This document shows, piece by piece, positions 59,935 to 64,000 of a DNA stretch of 64,000 bases. Every line of letters begins with the position of its first letter. The first letter of the stretch is position 1. The DNA comes from CAWFMO01 sp963817065 (lineage in GTDB: Bacteria > Actinomycetota > Thermoleophilia > Solirubrobacterales > 70-9), in assembly GCA_963817065.1 (NCBI GenBank), contig CAWFMO010000001.1, positions 1,612,001 through 1,676,000 of the forward strand, read 5' to 3'. Below the pieces are notes generated by a model, which made no database searches, was not told the origin of the DNA, and was given only the letters and a program-made list of their open reading frames with translations. The position numbers and the translations under genes are program-made.

Positions 59935-60446
59935 GGCTCGAGCGGGCCGAGCAGCAGCTCGTCGAGGGTCGTGATTCGCCACCGGCCGTCGACCTTCTCC
60001 AGCCCGACGAAGATCTCTCCGGTCTCCCCCGCGGCGATCGTCGCCGTCGCCTCGGGCCCTTCGAACGCAACCGAAGCCTCCCCCGCCGCCTGCTCGAGTC
60101 GCCCGAGCTCCGGGATGAGCGGCTCCTCCCCACCGAGCGTCGCCGAGATCGCGGCATCGCAGTCTTGAAAGTCCAGCGGCCGCTCGATCCGCTCGGCGAC
60201 CTGGTTGATGATCGAGATCACCTGCGCCTCGCCGCCGGCGCTGAGCAGCTCGCAGGCGGCGTCGCCGTCCCCCGCGGCGAGCGCGACGATCTCCGCGGCG
60301 AGAACCGACTGGACAGCGGCCTGATCGGTCGATGGGCCGGCGACGAGCTCGTCCGTCTCGGGTCTGGTGACGCCCCGGTCATCCTCCCCGCACCCGGCGA
60401 GGGCGACGGCGGCGGCCGCGACGCAGATCAGCCGAGCCGGCTTCAT
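59931..60446 (-). CDS. Lipoprotein with possible NTF2-like domain
   Basis: The lipobox ALAGC (Cys near residue 19) marks a lipid anchor. The mature part reads TDQAAVQSVLAAEIVALAAGDGDAACELLSAGGEAQVI and ends GEIFVGLEKVDGRWRITTLDEL, a pattern common in secreted NTF2-like/DUF4878-type lipoproteins. Two Cys may be bonded. Length 171; ATG 60446. It is convergent with the upstream gene, overlapping four bases. Confidence 0.72.
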   Translation of the reverse strand: MKPARLICVAAAAVALAGCGEDDRGVTRPETDELVAGPSTDQAAVQSVLAAEIVALAAGDGDAACELLSAGGEAQVISIINQVAERIERPLDFQDCDAAISATLGGEEPLIPELGRLEQAAGEASVAFEGPEATATIAAGETGEIFVGLEKVDGRWRITTLDELLLGPLEP

Positions 60447-60553
60447 CGGATCGACATTACATCGAGCATCGTCACCCACGACCCACGGCCGGGAGGACGC
60501 GTGTGGCATCGTTAATCGAGTTGGGAAACGCACCCGAGCAAAGGAGTAGCGCG

Positions 60554-61069
60554 ATGAGCGAGAACACCGAGACTGCGAACCTGGCGGGCGGCTGCTTCTG
60601 GGGTGCGCAGGAGCTGATTCGCAAGCGGCCTGGCGTGATCTCGACGAGGGTCGGCTACTCGGGCGGCGACGTGCCGAACGCGACCTACGCGAACCACGGT
60701 TCGCACGCTGAGGCGGTCGAGATCGTCTTCGACCCGGAGCAGACCTCGTTCAGGGACATCCTCGAGTTCTTCTTCCAGATCCACGATCCGACGACCATGA
60801 ACCGCCAGGGCAACGACGTCGGCGAGAGCTACCGCTCGGCGATCTTCTACATGAGCGACGAGCAGAAGCGGGTGGCGGAGGAAACGATCGCCGACGTCGA
60901 CGCCTCCGGCATCTGGCCCGGCAAGGTGGTCACCGAGGTGACCGAGGCAGGCCCCTTCTGGGAGGCCGAGCCCGAGCACCAGGACTACCTCCAGCGGATC
61001 CCCAACGGCTACACCTGCCATTTCGTGCGGCCGGACTGGAAGCTCCCGCACCGCGAGCCCGCCGCCTAG
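60554..61069 (+). CDS. msrA: Peptide methionine sulfoxide reductase A
   Basis: MsrA reduces the S form of methionine sulfoxide in proteins. The active-site GGCFWGAQE has Cys14; GYSGGDVPNATYANHGSHAEAVEIVFDP, QIHDPTTMNRQGNDVGESYRSAIF and the C-terminal HQDYLQRIPNGYTCHF with a second Cys are typical. Length 171. ATG 60554 follows AAGGAG. It stands alone before the Gfo/Idh/MocA gene. Confidence 0.95.
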   Translation: MSENTETANLAGGCFWGAQELIRKRPGVISTRVGYSGGDVPNATYANHGSHAEAVEIVFDPEQTSFRDILEFFFQIHDPTTMNRQGNDVGESYRSAIFYMSDEQKRVAEETIADVDASGIWPGKVVTEVTEAGPFWEAEPEHQDYLQRIPNGYTCHFVRPDWKLPHREPAA

Positions 61070-61093
61070 GTCCGGGCGCGGCGCCCGGCGAAC

Positions 61094-62152
61094 ATGCCCG
61101 AGCTGCGCGCCGCGATCGTCGGCTACGGCCTCGCGGGGTCGGTCTTCCACGCGCCGCTGATCGACTCGACGCCGGGGCTGAGCGTCGCGAGCATCGTCAC
61201 CGGGGACCCGGGGCGGCAGGCGGAGGCCGGGAGCGCGTACCCCGGGGCGCGAATCGTCCCCGACGCCGACGAGCTCTTCGAACGCGCATCCGAGCACGAC
61301 TTCGCCGTCGTCGCGACCCCGAACCGCTTCCACGCTCCGCTCGCCCGGCGGGCGCTCGACGCCGGGCTGCCGGTCGTCGTCGACAAACCGCTCGCGCCGA
61401 GCGCCGCCGAGGCGCGCGAGCTCCTCGAGCACGCCGAGCGAGCCGGACTGATGCTGGTCCCGTTCCTCAACCGCCGCTGGGACTCCGACCAGCTCACCGT
61501 CCGGCGGCTGATCGGAGAGGGCGTGCTCGGCGAGATCCTGCGCCACGAGTCGCGATTCGAGCGCTGGCGGCCCGAGCTGGCGGGCGACGCCTGGCGCGAG
61601 GAGACGCCGCCGGATCAGGGCGGCGGCGTGCTGCTCGACATCGGACCTCACCTCGTCGACCAGGCGCTGGTGCTCTTCGGGCCGGTTGACCGGGTCTACG
61701 CGGAGATCGAGGCGCGGCGCGGCGGCGCCGCCGACGACGACGTCTTCGTCGCCCTGCGCCACGCTTCCGGAACGATCAGCCAGCTTTGGGCTTCGCTGCT
61801 CGCGGCGGCGCCGGGGCCGCGGCGGCGGCTGCTCGGCGGCAAGGCCGCCTACGTCGTCGAGCCGCTCGACGGCCAGGAGGAGGCGCTTCGTTCGGGCGCC
61901 CGCCCGGGCGACGGGCCGTGGGGGGTCGAGCCCGAGGAGCACTGGGGCCGGCTCTCCGACGGCGAGCGGAGCGAAGCGGTCGAGACCGAGCCCGGCGCCT
62001 GGCCGGCCTTCTACGCCGAGCTCGCGCGCGCTTTGCGCGAAGGCGGCCCGGCGCCGGTCGAGCCCGGCGACGCCGTCGCCGGGCTCGAGATCCTCGACGC
62101 GGCGCGGAGCAGCGCCGAGTCGGGCGAGGTCGTCTCGCTCTCGGTCAGGTGA
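61094..62152 (+). CDS. Gfo/Idh/MocA-family NAD(P)-dependent oxidoreductase
   Basis: The Rossmann motif AAIVGYGLAGSVFHAPLI is at the N-terminus, VVATPNRFHAPLARRALDAG and VVVDKPLAPSAAEA contain the conserved EKP-like VDKPL, and GGVLLDIGPHLVDQALVLFG is the family active-site helix with His. Length 352 is normal. Such enzymes oxidise or reduce sugars, inositols or biliverdin. A sugar ABC transporter is convergent, so a sugar or polyol substrate is plausible. Confidence 0.9.
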   Translation: MPELRAAIVGYGLAGSVFHAPLIDSTPGLSVASIVTGDPGRQAEAGSAYPGARIVPDADELFERASEHDFAVVATPNRFHAPLARRALDAGLPVVVDKPLAPSAAEARELLEHAERAGLMLVPFLNRRWDSDQLTVRRLIGEGVLGEILRHESRFERWRPELAGDAWREETPPDQGGGVLLDIGPHLVDQALVLFGPVDRVYAEIEARRGGAADDDVFVALRHASGTISQLWASLLAAAPGPRRRLLGGKAAYVVEPLDGQEEALRSGARPGDGPWGVEPEEHWGRLSDGERSEAVETEPGAWPAFYAELARALREGGPAPVEPGDAVAGLEILDAARSSAESGEVVSLSVR

Positions 62153-63350
62153 ACTGAGCCTGCTGGCGCTGGCGCCGGGTCAGGGCGTCGATCGTCACCG
62201 CGGCGAGCAGGACGCCGCCGGTGATCATGTACTTGACCGATGACTCGAGACCGAGCAGGTCCATCCCGTTCGAGATCGAGCCGATGACGAGCGCGCCGAG
62301 CAGCGCGGCCCATACCGTGCCCCGGCCGCCGAACAGGCTGACCCCGGCGATCACCGGCCCGGCGATCGCGAGCAGCAGCAGGTCGCCCGAGCCGGACGCC
62401 TGGTTGACGGCGAGCAGCCGCGAGGCGGCGAGGATCCCGCCCGCCGCGGCCATCGTCGAGGCGAGGGTGAAGACGATGATTCGCACCCGGGTCGTGTTGA
62501 TGCCGGCGCGGCGGGCCGCCTCCATGTTGCCGCCGACGGCGTAGATATGGCGGCCGAACGAGGTCCGCTGGGTCATGAACGCGAACAGCGCGCAGAAGCC
62601 GACCAGGATCAGCGGCGCGAGCGGGATCCCCCGATTGTCGCTGAGGATCGTGACGGCGGCGAACGAGCCGATACCGATCAGGATCGTGCGGATCAGCAAG
62701 CCGGTCAGCGGGGGGACCTCGAGTCCGGCGTTCGCCCGGCGACGCCGGCTCAGGAGTCCGGCGGCGAGCGTGCCGCCGGTGACGGCGGCGGCGAGCACCC
62801 AGCCGACCCACGAATCGAAGAAGGTGCCGGCGAGGTCGGTGATCGTGCTGTCGGGCAGGTTCACGGTGCCCGTATCGCCGAGCACCCATAAGAGCGCGCC
62901 TTGCCACCCGAGCAGCCCGGCCAGGGTGACGACGAACGATGGGATCCCGACGATCGTCACCATGATCCCGTTGAAGAGCCCGATCAGGGCGCCGACCGCG
63001 AGCCCGGCGAGGATCGCGAGCTCCGGCGACCAGCCGTGCTTGACGGTCAGCACCGCCATCACCGCGGCGGCGAGGCCGCTGACCGCGCCGACCGAGAGGT
63101 CGATCTCGCCGAGCAGCAGCACGAGCACAACCCCGACCGAGATCGTCCCCACCGCGGCGATCTGCAGGGTCAGGTTGGTGAGGTTGATCGAAGTCAGGAA
63201 GCGGTCGTTGGATATCTGGAAGATCGTCCAGATCAACGCCAGGCCGATCAGCACCCGCAGCGAGCCGAGCTCTCCGCGCGCGACCTGGCCGAGGATGCCG
63301 GGCTGCCGGTCCTTGTCCGCGAGCTCCTTGACCACGGGTGTCCCCTCCAT
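62145..63350 (-). CDS. Sugar ABC transporter permease (XylH/RbsC-like)
   Basis: The 401-residue membrane protein has about ten hydrophobic helices and the family segments LLLGEIDLSVGAVSGLAAA, FNGIMVTIVGIPSFVVTLAGLL, GRHIYAVGGNMEAARRAGI and FGGRGTVWAALLGALVIGSISNGMDLL. The central extra loop (about 185-225) is like XylH, the D-xylose permease. It pairs with the ATPase gene directly upstream and would need a periplasmic binding protein outside the window. The substrate could be another pentose, hexose or inositol. Confidence 0.9.
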   Translation of the reverse strand: MEGTPVVKELADKDRQPGILGQVARGELGSLRVLIGLALIWTIFQISNDRFLTSINLTNLTLQIAAVGTISVGVVLVLLLGEIDLSVGAVSGLAAAVMAVLTVKHGWSPELAILAGLAVGALIGLFNGIMVTIVGIPSFVVTLAGLLGWQGALLWVLGDTGTVNLPDSTITDLAGTFFDSWVGWVLAAAVTGGTLAAGLLSRRRRANAGLEVPPLTGLLIRTILIGIGSFAAVTILSDNRGIPLAPLILVGFCALFAFMTQRTSFGRHIYAVGGNMEAARRAGINTTRVRIIVFTLASTMAAAGGILAASRLLAVNQASGSGDLLLLAIAGPVIAGVSLFGGRGTVWAALLGALVIGSISNGMDLLGLESSVKYMITGGVLLAAVTIDALTRRQRQQAQFT

Positions 63351-63355
63351 CTCGC

Positions 63356-64000
63356 CTACTCCTTCTTCTTCTTCGCCGCTGTCTTGGCGGCCGCCTTCGT
63401 GGAAGTCTTCGTGTCGGCGCCAGTGATCGCGGCGACGACGTCCTCGCGGCTGGCCTGCTTGGCGTCGAAGGTCGCGGCGCGTTTGCCGAGCCGCAGGACG
63501 ACGATCCGGTCGGCGACCGCGAACACGTCCTCGAGGTTGTGGCTGATCACGACGACGCCGAGGTCGCGCTCGCGCAAGCGCCCGATCAGCTTCAGGACCT
63601 GCTCGGTCTGGGCCACGCCGAGCGCCGCCGTCGGCTCGTCGAGGAGGACGACCTTCGGGTCGCCCAAGAGCGAGCGCGCGATCGCGACCGACTGGCGCTG
63701 ACCGCCCGAGAGGCTGCCGACCTCGGTGCGGACGCTGCCGAGCGTGGTCACGGAAAGCTCGTCGAGCAGCTCGCTCGTGCGCTGCTCCATGTCGGTCTCG
63801 TCAAGTGTGTGGAGCGGGATCGGGCCGCCCGAGATCTCCTCCTGGCCGAGGAAGAGGTTGGCGACGACGTCGAGGTTGTCGCAAAGCGCGAGGTCCTGGA
63901 AGACCGTCGCGATCCCGAGCCTGACCGCCGCCTTCGGGGTCGGGACCTTGACCTGCTTGCCGTCGAAGAACATCTGCCCGCCCTCGGCGGGCTGGACGCC
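63356..64000 (-). CDS. Sugar ABC transporter ATP-binding protein, N-terminus outside window
   Basis: About 214 C-terminal residues are visible. Signature LSGGQRQSVAIAR, Walker B KVVLLDEPTAALG, the H-loop VVVISHNLEDVF and the XylG/RbsA-like start VPTPKAAVRLGIATVFQDLAL are present; the Walker A lies beyond 64000. It appears to be a single-ATPase type rather than the double RbsA form, since the C-terminus follows one domain. It ends in TKTSTKAAAKTAAKKKKE, a Lys/Ala tail. The permease starts six bases later. Confidence 0.9.
   Translation of the reverse strand, partial: GVQPAEGGQMFFDGKQVKVPTPKAAVRLGIATVFQDLALCDNLDVVANLFLGQEEISGGPIPLHTLDETDMEQRTSELLDELSVTTLGSVRTEVGSLSGGQRQSVAIARSLLGDPKVVLLDEPTAALGVAQTEQVLKLIGRLRERDLGVVVISHNLEDVFAVADRIVVLRLGKRAATFDAKQASREDVVAAITGADTKTSTKAAAKTAAKKKKE

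Overview
The window is very GC-rich and looks like a chromosomal segment of a high-GC actinobacterium, most likely of the Thermoleophilia/Solirubrobacterales type. The reasons are the actinobacterial integration host factor (mihF) beside gmk and rpoZ, a complete PyrR-controlled pyrimidine operon, frequent GTG and TTG starts, ATGA/GTGA gene overlaps, and many secreted proteins with Lys/Arg-rich tails. The taxonomy is inferred from gene content only; nothing was searched. No phage, insertion sequence, CRISPR array or rRNA was seen.

Layout. 1-3000: two paralogous FG-GAP beta-propeller proteins and an RTX-type protein, with a duplicated 35-bp element upstream of each FG-GAP gene. 3001-16470: a long minus-strand gene series, pyrR-pyrB-pyrC-(isochorismatase-like)-carA-(SnoaL-like)-carB-pyrK-pyrD, then mihF-gmk-rpoZ-coaBC and a cyclopropane synthase; a PyrR-binding hairpin lies at the pyrR ribosome-binding site. 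16527-22600: a hydrolase, RNase Z, a secreted GH5 enzyme, tRNA-Arg(CCG), a secreted protein and a CDP-sugar pair. 22603-24330: a SAM-I riboswitch with terminator, a threonine-synthase-like gene and a MoaD/ThiS-like sulfur carrier. 24376-31896: corA, a collagen-like protein, mscL, two HIT proteins, a phosphohexomutase, an MBL hydrolase and a lipid kinase. 31927-40669: rel, recJ, secDF and a PAS protein. 40832-45596: ruvB-ruvA-ruvC, a badly frameshifted gene, its intact paralog and yebC. 45628-52071: a beta-helix protein, an M29 aminopeptidase, pdxT-pdxS, an RpiR regulator and a zinc metalloprotease. 52078-64000: a P450, small secreted and lipoproteins, a candidate structured RNA, thiol and redox enzymes (cysteine dioxygenase-like, MsrA, DUF899), tRNA(CAT), a HAD hydrolase, a Gfo/Idh/MocA oxidoreductase and a sugar ABC transporter cut by the window end.

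How the genes work together. The largest unit makes UMP and is probably held back by PyrR at translation. The SAM-I riboswitch ties a PLP enzyme and a sulfur carrier to methionine/SAM supply, which suggests a role in homocysteine rather than, or in addition to, threonine synthesis. The most unusual theme is a charge tag on exported proteins: five unrelated secreted proteins end in a Lys/Arg tail holding two cysteines, while several others carry a Lys cluster just after the signal peptide.

Limits. Two genes (pyrR and the second FG-GAP gene) appear broken by one missing base, and one gene has about seven frame changes; sequencing error cannot be separated from mutation here. Many starts are non-ATG and were chosen from overlaps and family N-termini.
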